The translations under genes were made by a program, and so were the position numbers. DNA of 64,000 bases, taken from positions 496,001-560,000 of the forward strand of contig NZ_JALPRP010000001.1 in assembly GCF_023195915.1 (NCBI RefSeq), in the 5' to 3' direction. The notes below the pieces were generated by a model that saw only the letters and a program-made list of their open reading frames with translations, had not been told where the DNA came from and did not search any database. Shown piece by piece: positions 25,258 to 34,557 of this stretch. Positions within the stretch are counted from its first letter, which is position 1; the number at the start of each line of letters is the position of its first letter. Origin of the DNA: Methanoculleus sp. 7T. GTDB lineage: Archaea; Halobacteriota; Methanomicrobia; Methanomicrobiales; Methanoculleaceae.

Positions 25258-26217
25258 ATGGTAGAGATCGGTTATGCGCTCGCAAGCGAGGAACATGGAC
25301 CGCGCGACCTGGTGAGGTGCGCCCGCACCGCCGAGGAGGCGGGCTTCTCGTTTGCCGCCGTCACCGACCGCTACCATCCCCGGACCACCCGGCAGGGAGA
25401 GAGCTCGTTCGTCTGGACCGTCATCGGGGCGATTGCGCAGGCAACTACGAGCCTCCGGGTGATGGCCGCTGTGACCTGCCCAACGGTCCGTATGCACCCC
25501 GCGATCATCGCCCAGGCCGCGGCAACTGCGGCGGCCATGATGCCGGGGCGGTTTACGCTCGGCGTCGGGTCGGGGGAGTTCCTTAACGAGCACATCCTCG
25601 GCGACCGCTGGCCCCCAGCACCGATCAGGACCCAGATGCTCGTTGAGGCGGTCGCGATCATCCGGGCTCTCTGGCAGGGAGGCAAGACGAGTTATTCAGG
25701 CCGGTTCTTCACCCTTGACCGGGCCCGGATCTTCACGCTCCCAAAAGAGTTACCGCCGATCATGTTCGCCGCCGAAGGAGCGCTCAGCGCCGGGGCCGCC
25801 GGGCGGGTCGGAGACGGCCTCGTGAACCCGAACAAGGAGGCCGGGTTGATCTGCAGGCTCTTCCGGGAGAACGGAGGAGAAGGAAAACCCGCATACCTCC
25901 TTCTCCCGGTCTCCCCGGCAGAGAGCGAGGAGGCCGGCCTATGCACCGCATATGAGCGCTGGCCGACTTTCGGAAACACGGCCGGGCTCAACCGGATCGT
26001 CCCGACGCCAGAACAATTCGAGCACCTCGCAACGATGGTATCCCCCGAGGCCCTTGCGAGGCGGGTTATCGCCGGGCCCGACCCGGAGCGCTATATCAAG
26101 GCCGTCGAAGAGGGCGTCAGGGCCGGATACGACCATATCGCACTCCTCCCGGTCGGGCCGGAACGGGAGGCGTCCATCCGGTTCTTCGGGCACGAGATCT
26201 TGCCGCACGTCCGGTAG
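25258..26217 (+). CDS. F420-dependent oxidoreductase paralogue with altered active site
   Basis: A 319-residue tandem copy of the preceding gene, starting at the ATG at 25258. The fold motifs are the same (MVEIGYALASEEHGPRDL, AIIAQAAATAAAMMPGRF, GVGSGEFLNEH), but catalytic positions differ. TDRYHPR replaces SDHYHPW, so H38 becomes R and W42 becomes R. HIALLPVG replaces HVCVHQIG, losing another histidine. E107 is kept. The F420-binding shell seems intact. It may use another substrate, or act as a partner of the first copy. The duplication is clear; the functional reading is inference. Confidence 0.82.
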   Translation: MVEIGYALASEEHGPRDLVRCARTAEEAGFSFAAVTDRYHPRTTRQGESSFVWTVIGAIAQATTSLRVMAAVTCPTVRMHPAIIAQAAATAAAMMPGRFTLGVGSGEFLNEHILGDRWPPAPIRTQMLVEAVAIIRALWQGGKTSYSGRFFTLDRARIFTLPKELPPIMFAAEGALSAGAAGRVGDGLVNPNKEAGLICRLFRENGGEGKPAYLLLPVSPAESEEAGLCTAYERWPTFGNTAGLNRIVPTPEQFEHLATMVSPEALARRVIAGPDPERYIKAVEEGVRAGYDHIALLPVGPEREASIRFFGHEILPHVR

Positions 26218-26239
26218 CGCACGCCAATAATCAGAAGGG

Positions 26240-27774
<1,535 letters not shown>

Positions 27775-27796
27775 GACCGGCGCCCCCTGTTCCCTA

Positions 27797-27870
27797 GTGA
27801 GGTCAGGCTCACAGGGCTACCAAATACTGTTGCTGCCGGCCAGGCGAGCCCCCTGCTATAACGGCAGGGG
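27797..27870 (-). other. Hairpins in the amt leader
   Basis: Two inverted repeats lie in the presumed 5' untranslated region. GTGAG...CTCAC is at about 27797-27813. A strong seven-base-pair stem at 27850-27870 pairs CCCCTGC with GCAGGGG around a seven-base loop. They may affect translation of amt. Confidence 0.4.
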
Positions 27871-27930
27871 TAACATCGCGTGGTCCGTCCACCTCTCCTG
27901 CGCGGTTGCAGGTCATTGTCGCCGATCATC

Positions 27931-27948
27931 GGAAGGAAGTTTCCTTCC
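27931..27948. promoter_or_regulatory. Double NrpR-type operator of amt-glnK
   Basis: GGAAGGAAGTTTCCTTCC is a perfect palindrome (8-2-8). It contains two overlapping copies of GGAA-N6-TTCC, the operator consensus of the methanogen nitrogen repressor NrpR. It lies just downstream of the minus-strand TATA box at 27952-27961, where a bound repressor would block polymerase. Confidence 0.65.
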
Positions 27949-27951
27949 ATG

Positions 27952-27961
27952 CATTATAAAG
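27952..27961 (-). promoter_or_regulatory. TATA box of amt-glnK
   Basis: On the minus strand CTTTATAATG forms a good archaeal TATA box next to the operator. The expected start of transcription is near 27930, giving a leader of about 155 bases. The same AT-rich stretch could also serve the plus-strand gene at 28040. Confidence 0.5.
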
Positions 27962-28039
27962 TTACCTAATGGAGCTGAATCGTAGACCGAGGTCGCTGCC
28001 GAACAGCCCTAGGCGCCCGTCAAGGCATATACCAAGGGT

Positions 28040-28633
28040 ATGATTCATGCGCCATGGCGATCAAAATCCTGGATGATGAGTTCGGGAAGAGGCGAGACAA
28101 ACACCCGTCGGGTCTGCGCCCGCCTGCGGTCGGCAAAGACCCGAGCGGAACTCGCGGCAATTCTCTACCGGGAAGTATCAGGTTACTCGCTCTTCGAACT
28201 TCAGGCGTTGCGGGGGAGGGTGGACCGGGACCTCCGGTCCGTTCCCGCCGGGTACCGGCGGCGCCTCTATCCCCGGATAATAGAGCAGCTCTTTGACACC
28301 CACCACACCCTCGTCTCCGCCGGCCGCCGGGGCGGCTTGGACGTACGGGACGAGCCGCTCACCGAGGAGTTTCAGGATTTCTGCGAGATGGTCGAGAGGA
28401 CGTGCCTTGCCGGAGGCGAGGGGGGGCAACACCTCGAACTCCTCTACTTCCTTCTTGCCGCCTTCAACCTCTTCGTCCTCGACCGCCCCGGCCACCCTGT
28501 GGGCACGCCGTTTCCGGGCGGGTTCGAGGTCGAGGTCAGAGGCGGGGAGTACCTCTGTCCCGTCCGGGAGAAGGCCAACGACGTCGAGAACGCCCTTTGC
28601 CCCTACTGCCCGGCAAAGCAGAGCGATCTGTGA
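28040..28633 (+). CDS. DUF2115 (UPF0305) family protein
   Basis: Up to 197 residues; the start is uncertain, with ATG codons at 28040 and 28073. The recognisable part begins RAELAAILYREVSGYSLFELQALRGRV. It ends with the cysteine motif of the family, YLCPVREKANDVENALCPYCPAKQ. The three clustered cysteines (CPV, LCPYC) suggest metal binding. DUF2115 proteins are confined largely to methanogens and have no established role. It is transcribed divergently from amt and sits close to its operator, so shared nitrogen control is possible but unproven. Confidence 0.7.
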   Translation: MIHAPWRSKSWMMSSGRGETNTRRVCARLRSAKTRAELAAILYREVSGYSLFELQALRGRVDRDLRSVPAGYRRRLYPRIIEQLFDTHHTLVSAGRRGGLDVRDEPLTEEFQDFCEMVERTCLAGGEGGQHLELLYFLLAAFNLFVLDRPGHPVGTPFPGGFEVEVRGGEYLCPVREKANDVENALCPYCPAKQSDL

Positions 28634-28726
28634 GAGAACGTTCCGGCGTCCTTGAGGGCGCGATGGGGTTTTCGACCCTGCCGGCCACGGACGATACCCA
28701 TAAGTGCCGGAGATCCGAAGCGCGAT

Positions 28727-28735
28727 AAAAAAAAA
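28727..28735 (-). terminator. U-run terminator after the nitroreductase gene
   Basis: Nine consecutive T on the minus strand, about 22 bases past the stop codon at 28757. Confidence 0.5.
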
Positions 28736-28756
28736 GTTACTTCAGGGAGTACTGCT

Positions 28757-29287
28757 CTACTCTTCTTCCTCGTAGCGCTCGGTGAACACGACTTCGTCGA
28801 GGATCTTCTTCTTTGCGATCTGGATATCTGCAGGGTATCCTGCAGGCACGAGAGAGACGAGGGTGTATTCCTCCGGAACATTGAGGAGTTTCCTGACATC
28901 CTCGACGTAATCCTTCTTTTCCCCCGCAACCCAGCAGGACCCGACCCCCCACGCTTGGAGCGCAAGAATCAGCTGGGTCGTCGCCGCACAGCAGTCTTCG
29001 AGGTAGTACTTCGCATCCCGCTTCCCGAAGACGGCGAAACAGATGGGCGCATCGGCGATGAACCTGGCGTTCTCGGCCAGATCCGCAATCGCCTTCAGCG
29101 TCTCGCGGTTCTGGATCGTGCCGAAGAGCCATGGCTGCTCGTTCCTGGCGGTCGGGGCAAGGCGTGCGCAGTCAAGGGCATCTCTGACGATCTTATCTTC
29201 TACTGGGCTGTCTTTGTACTTCCGCACGCTGTGCCTGCTCCGGATGACGGTGACACCGAGATTAACCGTTCCACCAATCGGACTCAT
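28757..29287 (-). CDS. Nitroreductase-family FMN protein
   Basis: A 176-residue flavoprotein of the nitroreductase fold. It has the FMN-phosphate motif IRSRHSVRKYKDSPVEDKIV near the start, LAPTARNEQPWLF, and the C-terminal QAWGVGSCWVAG segment followed by SLVPAGYPAD. It is a single-domain, short family member. Physiological substrates are unknown; archaeal relatives reduce flavins or quinone-like compounds with NAD(P)H. It is monocistronic, with a U-run terminator downstream. Confidence 0.88.
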   Translation of the reverse strand: MSPIGGTVNLGVTVIRSRHSVRKYKDSPVEDKIVRDALDCARLAPTARNEQPWLFGTIQNRETLKAIADLAENARFIADAPICFAVFGKRDAKYYLEDCCAATTQLILALQAWGVGSCWVAGEKKDYVEDVRKLLNVPEEYTLVSLVPAGYPADIQIAKKKILDEVVFTERYEEEE

Positions 29288-29332
29288 GCAACGATGGTGG
29301 GCACTCCAGGCCTAAATACCTTGGGGAAACGG

Positions 29333-29338
29333 AAAAAA
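29333..29338 (-). terminator. U-run after the TraB gene
   Basis: Six T on the minus strand, 25 bases past the stop of the TraB-family gene at 29363. Confidence 0.4.
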
Positions 29339-29362
29339 TAGGAGATGCCTGCAAAGGAGGCC

Positions 29363-30559
29363 TCAGAAGAGGCCCTGTATCGTCTGCAGCATGTTCGAGA
29401 AGCCGTCGACGATGACCACCGTCGGATCGATTCCGAGAACCGGAAAGATGAATATAAAGTAGGCGACGGTCCCGAGCGTGCTCCCGACGTTGGCAAGAGC
29501 AGCGACCAGCACCACCCGGAAGAGCGGGATCCGCCGCATCTCCGAGAAGGTTTCGGCCTCGAGGATCTTATGGAGTTCCCCGGCGGTGGGTTTGCGGATC
29601 TTCGCCTCGACGATGGCGGCAAACCATCCTGCCGCAAGCATCGGGTTGAGCGACGTCAGCCACGAGACGCCAAACGCCGTGGCTGCCGAGAGGGGATGCC
29701 CGCCGGCAAGCAGTGTGAATGCGGCGCTTAAGACACCGTTAATCAAGATCCAGTAGAGGAGAGCGGTCAGCAGGACGTCGAGTCCCACGCCCGAGAACGC
29801 TATGGCAGCGAGCAGGAGGGCGAAGAGGAGGGTGACGCCCGCCCCGAGGATCTTTGCCCACGGCAGGCCCTTCACATCGGCGGTCAGAGACGGGAGCGGC
29901 GGCAGCGTCTCCGGTGCATCGAGGTAGCGCTGCACACCTCTGATGTGTCCGGCACCGACGACCGCCAGCACCCGCTCGTACCGACTCCCGAGCATCAGGA
30001 TCTGATGGGCAAGATACGCGTCCCGCTCATCGATCAGGGCCTGAGCGCCCCACGGAGAGAACTTTCGGAACTCCTCCATCGCCGCACTCACCACATCTTG
30101 GTTCGTGAACTCGTCCACATCGATCTCTTGTCCCTCGACGCCCACGAGCGAGTAGATGAGAGCCCCGATAAGTTTGATCTTCTCCCAGATCCTCATCTTC
30201 CCCCAGAACCGCGCAAGCGTGATCCGGATATCTCGGTCGATGAGCGCCACGGGCCTCTGGTGCGCCTCAGCCTCCTCGATAGCGGCCAGCATCTCGGCAC
30301 CGGGTTTCACGCCGGTCTCGGCACCGATCCGCTGCTGGATGTAGGCAAGCACCCACTGGACGAGGAGCCGGCCGAAGTTTCCGCCTTTCAGGATATCCGT
30401 GACCGAGGGTTCGGGAGTCTCCTGCGTGAGCGATACAAACCGGCCCCGGTCGAGTTCGACACCGACGATATCGGGCTGAAACTCCTCGATAGCGGACCGG
30501 ACGTCCTCGACACTCTTCTGCGAGACGTGGGCCGTCCCGACAAGGCGGATCTCAGCCAT
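29363..30559 (-). CDS. TraB/PrgY-family membrane protein
   Basis: A 398-residue protein. The soluble N-terminal TraB domain (about 1-215) has LVGTAHVSQKSVEDV, GVELDRGRF, and an AHQIL...VVGAGHIRGV segment. The paired GTAH and GAGH motifs are those proposed to form a metal-dependent protease-like site related to Tiki proteins. The C-terminal 150 residues contain about four membrane segments. The family was named for pheromone shutdown in Enterococcus; its archaeal role is unknown. It overlaps the following start region of the YkgJ gene by eight bases, so the two are co-transcribed with guaAa. Confidence 0.85.
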   Translation of the reverse strand: MAEIRLVGTAHVSQKSVEDVRSAIEEFQPDIVGVELDRGRFVSLTQETPEPSVTDILKGGNFGRLLVQWVLAYIQQRIGAETGVKPGAEMLAAIEEAEAHQRPVALIDRDIRITLARFWGKMRIWEKIKLIGALIYSLVGVEGQEIDVDEFTNQDVVSAAMEEFRKFSPWGAQALIDERDAYLAHQILMLGSRYERVLAVVGAGHIRGVQRYLDAPETLPPLPSLTADVKGLPWAKILGAGVTLLFALLLAAIAFSGVGLDVLLTALLYWILINGVLSAAFTLLAGGHPLSAATAFGVSWLTSLNPMLAAGWFAAIVEAKIRKPTAGELHKILEAETFSEMRRIPLFRVVLVAALANVGSTLGTVAYFIFIFPVLGIDPTVVIVDGFSNMLQTIQGLF

Positions 30560-31094
30560 GGAGCACCTTCACGCCTTCGCTGTCGATCACGGCACGTTCT
30601 CCCGGCGGCACCCTTGCTCCGCGGTAGACTGCCCGAACACCGACTTCCTCCGCCGCCTCGGCGGCCTGCCTTCTGCAGAGGTCCGCCGCCGCATCGTGTG
30701 CGGCGACGACCGAGAGGGGTGTGCCGAGACCGGGGCATTCAGAGACCAGAAGTTCGTCGCCCTCCAGCATAAACGGGTAGGTGCGGCAGATCCAGGGGCG
30801 GTGAGCGTAAATGGAGCACCGTCCGTCCCGGAGAAAGATGCAGGCGTCGGGGGTGCGTCGGATGCACCAAGCAAGGGTGTATTCCCCGCCGTTCCCGGAT
30901 TCAATGAAGTCGGGATAGGGCTCGGCGACCTCATCCCAAGCCATCCCGGTCGCCGCCATGATCGCCCGCACCTCGGCCGGGCTCACGATCACGAGGTTCG
31001 AGTCCTCCGTGACCCGGCGGCAGCAGGCGCCGCATCCCAGACATCCAAACCCGACGGACCCGACCCTGTCCGCAACGTCGTCTATTCCGAGCAT
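30552..31094 (-). CDS. YkgJ-family cysteine-cluster protein
   Basis: A 180-residue protein with the N-terminal cluster CLGCGACCRR (residues 18-27). Further conserved cysteines lie in CIRRTPDACIFLRDGRCSIYAHRPWICRTYPF. This is the typical pattern of YkgJ (putative zinc/iron-chelating) proteins, which may bind an iron-sulfur cluster or zinc and are sometimes linked to protein modification. It overlaps guaAa by 13 bases upstream and traB downstream. An inactivated relative lies at 2210-2544. Confidence 0.85.
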   Translation of the reverse strand: MLGIDDVADRVGSVGFGCLGCGACCRRVTEDSNLVIVSPAEVRAIMAATGMAWDEVAEPYPDFIESGNGGEYTLAWCIRRTPDACIFLRDGRCSIYAHRPWICRTYPFMLEGDELLVSECPGLGTPLSVVAAHDAAADLCRRQAAEAAEEVGVRAVYRGARVPPGERAVIDSEGVKVLHG

Positions 31095-31636
31095 ATCCGG
31101 TCAAAGTTCTCAAAGAGAAGCCGCCCGTTGACGGTATGACTGACCTCCGGGTGCCACTGGACGCCGTAGAGGCGCTCATTCGGAGACGCCATCGCCTCCA
31201 CACCACAGATGGCCGACTCTGCAAGCCGGATAAACCCTTCCGGGACCACCGAGACCTCATCGGCATGCGACGCCCAGACACGGATCCGGTTCGGGTAGCC
31301 CTGCAGGAGATCGTTCTGTTCGAGTATATCGACCTCGACCGCACCGAAACCCCCGCTCGCACCCTGACGGACTGCGCCTCCTCGAGCCGTCGCCATGATG
31401 TGCAGCCCAAGGCAGATGCCGAGGACCGGGAGGTCGAGGTCAAGATATTCGGCAGCGACCCCGGCGCGGTCGAGGGTCGGACCGCCGCCGAGGATGATAC
31501 CCCGACAGCCCCGAGCAACCTCGGCCGGCGGCGTATCGTTTGAGATCATTGTGGTCGGAATATCCATATCACGGAGCACCCTCTGGATCAGGTGGTTAAA
31601 TTGCCCGTGATTGTTGACCACATATAAAGGAAGCAT
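31082..31636 (-). CDS. guaAa: GMP synthase glutamine amidotransferase subunit
   Basis: A 184-residue class I glutamine amidotransferase. The nucleophile is C75 in VLGICLGLHIMA, and the His/Glu pair is in QWHPEVSHT. GGGPTLDRAG forms the oxyanion region. Archaeal GMP synthase is split; this subunit passes ammonia to the separate ATP-pyrophosphatase subunit (not in the window) to make GMP from XMP. It is the first gene of a three-gene unit with the YkgJ and TraB genes, a grouping with no obvious logic. Confidence 0.93.
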   Translation of the reverse strand: MLPLYVVNNHGQFNHLIQRVLRDMDIPTTMISNDTPPAEVARGCRGIILGGGPTLDRAGVAAEYLDLDLPVLGICLGLHIMATARGGAVRQGASGGFGAVEVDILEQNDLLQGYPNRIRVWASHADEVSVVPEGFIRLAESAICGVEAMASPNERLYGVQWHPEVSHTVNGRLLFENFDRICSE

Positions 31637-31653
31637 TGCTTATAGGTGGATGT

Positions 31654-31658
31654 AAAAA
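31654..31658 (-). terminator. Short U-run after the cobT-like gene
   Basis: Five T on the minus strand, 16 bases past the stop at 31674. Confidence 0.3.
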
Positions 31659-31673
31659 GGTATAGTCCTTCCC

Positions 31674-32690
31674 TCAGGCATACTTCTTGACGAAATCGAA
31701 GACTTTCCGGGTGATTTCTTCGGGCTCGTGGCCCATGAGATAGGCGAGCGCGAGCGCCCCGCCGGCGCCCATCCCTTCCTTGACCTCACCGATGCAGTAG
31801 CGGGCAAGCCCGACGTGTCCGATGCCGGCGAAGTTCGGGTCGACGTAGTACGCGGTGGTGCCGACGTCGGCGACCGACCGGGGGAACTCGGCAGAGGGAT
31901 CGTCCCTGACATAGACTGTCGTTGCCTGGTGCGGCACCCTTTTTCCGAGCGCCTTTAAGGTGGCCGTCACGGCAAGCATCTGGGTCCCGCCGGCGAATAT
32001 GATATCCCCGGTATAGGCGCTCGCGATCCCCGCCGCCACCGGCATCATGGGGTCGCCCGCGGCACGAAGGATATCAAGGGGCTCTTTTGCGCCCGTCTCA
32101 TCGATGCGGGCGAGAACTTCCCTGCAGACGGCTTCCTTCAGGTTCATCGGGTTCTTGACGAAGGCGCTGCTGACCGAGGCTTCGTAGCCGAGCGCCCGTA
32201 GCACGCAGAGAGCGGTGGTCGTTCCCCCGGGAACGCACTCGCCGAGCATCAGGAAGTCGCTGTACTGCGAGAGAAGCCGGCCGACCATCTCACCCCGCTC
32301 AAAGAGGAGCGCCGCCTGCGGCACCGCGTCCCCCTTCCTGGGGTCGCCGCCGGGGCTCCCGTAGACGTCCAGGCAGGGGACGGTGGGGGCATGGGCGAGC
32401 CCGGCGTTGATGAGGACGGGGGCAAGACCGGTCAGTTCTATCATGGACCTGGTGATCGTCGCCGGCGTCGGGCATCCGGTGGGGGTGTTCGGCCGGGCCG
32501 GCACGCTCGTGATCGCGCCGGTCGTGACCAATTCTGCATCCAGGTTCGGGGTGAGGAGGGTCTTTTCCGGAGTCGGCCCGGCACCCGATATGCCGGGAAC
32601 GGTGGAGAGCATGGTGTTAGCGAGGATCACCGCCATCATCGGGCGGCGCGGCCTGATACCGGGGTCTTCCGAGAGAAAAGGGTTAGACAT
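31674..32690 (-). CDS. CobT-like nicotinate-nucleotide phosphoribosyltransferase family (UPF0284)
   Basis: A 338-residue protein of the archaeal CobT-like family (UPF0284). It has GGTQMLAVTATLKALGK near the middle, and LGECVPGGTTTALCVLRALG and AGLAHAPTVPCLDVYG, as in bacterial CobT. The expected reaction is transfer of phosphoribose from nicotinate mononucleotide to the lower-ligand base of cobalamin. The C-terminal DPNFAGIGHVGLARYCIGEVKEGMGAGGALALAY contains the glutamate expected as the general base. cobZ and cobS are transcribed divergently beyond a 679-base gap, supporting a cobamide role. Confidence 0.85.
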   Translation of the reverse strand: MSNPFLSEDPGIRPRRPMMAVILANTMLSTVPGISGAGPTPEKTLLTPNLDAELVTTGAITSVPARPNTPTGCPTPATITRSMIELTGLAPVLINAGLAHAPTVPCLDVYGSPGGDPRKGDAVPQAALLFERGEMVGRLLSQYSDFLMLGECVPGGTTTALCVLRALGYEASVSSAFVKNPMNLKEAVCREVLARIDETGAKEPLDILRAAGDPMMPVAAGIASAYTGDIIFAGGTQMLAVTATLKALGKRVPHQATTVYVRDDPSAEFPRSVADVGTTAYYVDPNFAGIGHVGLARYCIGEVKEGMGAGGALALAYLMGHEPEEITRKVFDFVKKYA

Positions 32691-33369
32691 CAGGTATTAG
32701 GTAGGCGCCAAGGAGTAGTAGAGATTGCTGTCGGTGGCCCGGCACCGGGCAGCGGGTCTCCGGCGCAAGAATCGATGGGGCGCGCAATCGTCCCATGGCC
32801 CGTGACAGGGGTGCCTAGTGCTCCTGCTCCCGCTGCCCGCCCGGTTGCTCATGCACCTTCCGCTACCGGAAGTCGCACAACGCCATTGGTCTTCCTGAAC
32901 TCTGCCCCCCTAGAAGATGACCCAATAGAGTCCAATCAGGTAATGCCTATGGCACCTACCGTTCGTTCTAGGCAAATACAGTTTGGATGAATATTCCAAT
33001 GGATCTGGAAATAGAGTCCTGTTTATCGTGCTCCAGAATTCGGATTCCCAACGGTTATCGCGCCTTGGGGAGGGGCTGACGGGGAGGGGGGCTCGCCCCC
33101 CTCCCCTGTCCCCACCCCCGGATGTGATAGCCACTACGGTCCAGTGCACGGGGATTGGCAAGAAAACTGGGTCCCATCTACTCCTGCAACAATGCACTGG
33201 CATTTGCTCATCCAGCCGGGAGCCCACTAACTGCGAATGAGTACAAACCCCAAACAGCCGCAGACATCTTCCAGGAGAGCCCAAACACCTGACTAAACCC
33301 CACCCCCAAGCGCCGCCGCCCACCCAAATCCAAATGCCGAAATACCAGGCCGGGCTCAATATATGAACA
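32691..33369. other. Gap between cobT-like and cobZ, contains repeat copy E
   Basis: No gene is supported. The central part holds a repeat copy, listed separately. The rest (32691-33050 and 33150-33369) has no recognisable RNA; a cobalamin riboswitch was looked for by its conserved box and not seen. Confidence 0.4.
33068..33143 (-). repeat. Dispersed intergenic repeat, copy E
   Basis: On the minus strand the block starts TGGACCGTAGTGGCTATCAC (33143-33124), one of the shared cores, followed by CATCCGGGGG and the GGGGAGGGGGGC/GCCCCCCTCCCC hairpin (33080-33105). The sequence flanking the hairpin is in the opposite order from copy D, meaning the hairpin module is inverted relative to the core. 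Confidence 0.6.
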
Positions 33370-33813
33370 ATGTTCGAGATCGAGCGCAGACTGGAAGAGA
33401 AAGGTATCGGGCGGAAAGATATCGTCGCCACCGCAATGGAACTCTATGTTCCGCACGGCATCGGGGCGGATGAGGCTGCGCGGAGGCTGGATGCAAAGAT
33501 CGGGGCGGCCCTCCGGGACCCCAACGTATCGTCGCTCCTCCTCGGCGCCGTCCTGCTTGAGGACGAACTCTACTGGAAGCGGAAGAACTCCGAGATCGCC
33601 GACGACCCCGTCTTCCTCCTCTCGGATGAGATCATCGGAATGGCCATCGCCGAGGTGATCGGGGGGACCTATGCACGGTTCGAGTTCACCCGCTACGACC
33701 AGAAGAAACCGGGAATTCTGGGCGAACTCGGGCCGTTCCTCGACGACGCCGTCGCCGGGCTGATCGCCGGCTGCACATCGCGCCTCTACAGCGAGTCGAT
33801 GGAGCCGGCGTGA
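33370..33813 (+). CDS. cobZ: Alpha-ribazole phosphatase CobZ-like protein
   Basis: A 147-residue protein of the phosphatidylglycerophosphatase A-related family that includes the archaeal alpha-ribazole-5'-phosphate phosphatase CobZ. The start MFEIERRLEEKGIGRKDIVATAMELYVPHG is typical, as are DDPVFLLSDEIIGMAIAEVIGGTYA and the GPFLDDAVAGLIAG ending. It would remove phosphate from the lower-ligand nucleoside, or its cobamide precursor, at the end of cobamide assembly. It overlaps cobS by four bases (GTGA), which strongly supports this function over lipid metabolism. Confidence 0.85.
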   Translation: MFEIERRLEEKGIGRKDIVATAMELYVPHGIGADEAARRLDAKIGAALRDPNVSSLLLGAVLLEDELYWKRKNSEIADDPVFLLSDEIIGMAIAEVIGGTYARFEFTRYDQKKPGILGELGPFLDDAVAGLIAGCTSRLYSESMEPA

Positions 33814-34520
33814 AGTCCGTCCTCGCCCTTCTACAGTTCTGCACATCGCTTCCTCTCGGGAGACCGGTCGACTTCGAGCACTTCGCCCGCCGCTCCTACC
33901 TCTATCCGATCGCCGGGTATGTGATCGGCGGGATAGCGGCCGGCATCGCGTACTGGATAGCATCCCCGACAATCGGTGCGGCTGTCGCCCTCGCGGCGGT
34001 GCTCGCCCTCTCAGGGTGCAACCACTTCGACGGCCTGCTGGACTTCGGCGACGGGCTCATGGCCCACGGGAGCCGGGAGAAGCGGATTTCGGCTATGACC
34101 GACCGGACCACGGGGGCCGGCGCCGTCGCGGCGGGCATCGTCGTCACGCTCATCGCGTTCGCCGGGCTCCAGAGCGCGGCACCGCTCTGGGCGGCCATCC
34201 TCATCGCCGAGGTCTGCGCGAAGGTCGCGATGTCGTACCTGACCACGCTCGGCGTGCCGTTCCGTGAGGGGATACACTCCTACCTCCACGGGTTTGCGAG
34301 ACCCTGGTTCCTCGTCCCGGCCACTCTGCTCGCGCTCCCCCTCTTCCTGTTGCCGCTGCCCGGGGTGAAGATCGCGCTTGCGCTCGCAGCCGCGGCAGTC
34401 ATCGCCGCACTGATGATATTTCTTGCCCGGCACCTCTTCGGCGGCGTCAACGGCGACGTTGTCGGCGCCGCAAACGAGATCACCCGAGCGGGCGTCCTCC
34501 TCATCCTCGCCCTCCTGTAA
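33810..34520 (+). CDS. cobS: Adenosylcobinamide-GDP ribazoletransferase (cobalamin synthase)
   Basis: A 236-residue integral membrane enzyme starting with GTG inside the cobZ stop. The motif NHFDGLLDFGDGLMA supplies the acidic metal-binding residues, and DRTTGAGAVAAGIVV follows, both hallmarks of CobS. About six membrane segments are visible. It joins adenosylcobinamide-GDP to alpha-ribazole to complete the cobamide, needed here for the methyl-transferring corrinoid of the Mtr complex. Length is slightly short of bacterial CobS. Confidence 0.92.
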   Translation: MKSVLALLQFCTSLPLGRPVDFEHFARRSYLYPIAGYVIGGIAAGIAYWIASPTIGAAVALAAVLALSGCNHFDGLLDFGDGLMAHGSREKRISAMTDRTTGAGAVAAGIVVTLIAFAGLQSAAPLWAAILIAEVCAKVAMSYLTTLGVPFREGIHSYLHGFARPWFLVPATLLALPLFLLPLPGVKIALALAAAAVIAALMIFLARHLFGGVNGDVVGAANEITRAGVLLILALL

Positions 34521-34557
34521 CCACCTTTTTTAACCCGGCGGCCGCTACTACTGTAGG

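Noticed and set aside
32691-33369. A cobalamin riboswitch between the cobT-like and cobZ genes
   Set aside because: The conserved B12-box was not found, and the gap is explained in part by repeat copy E.
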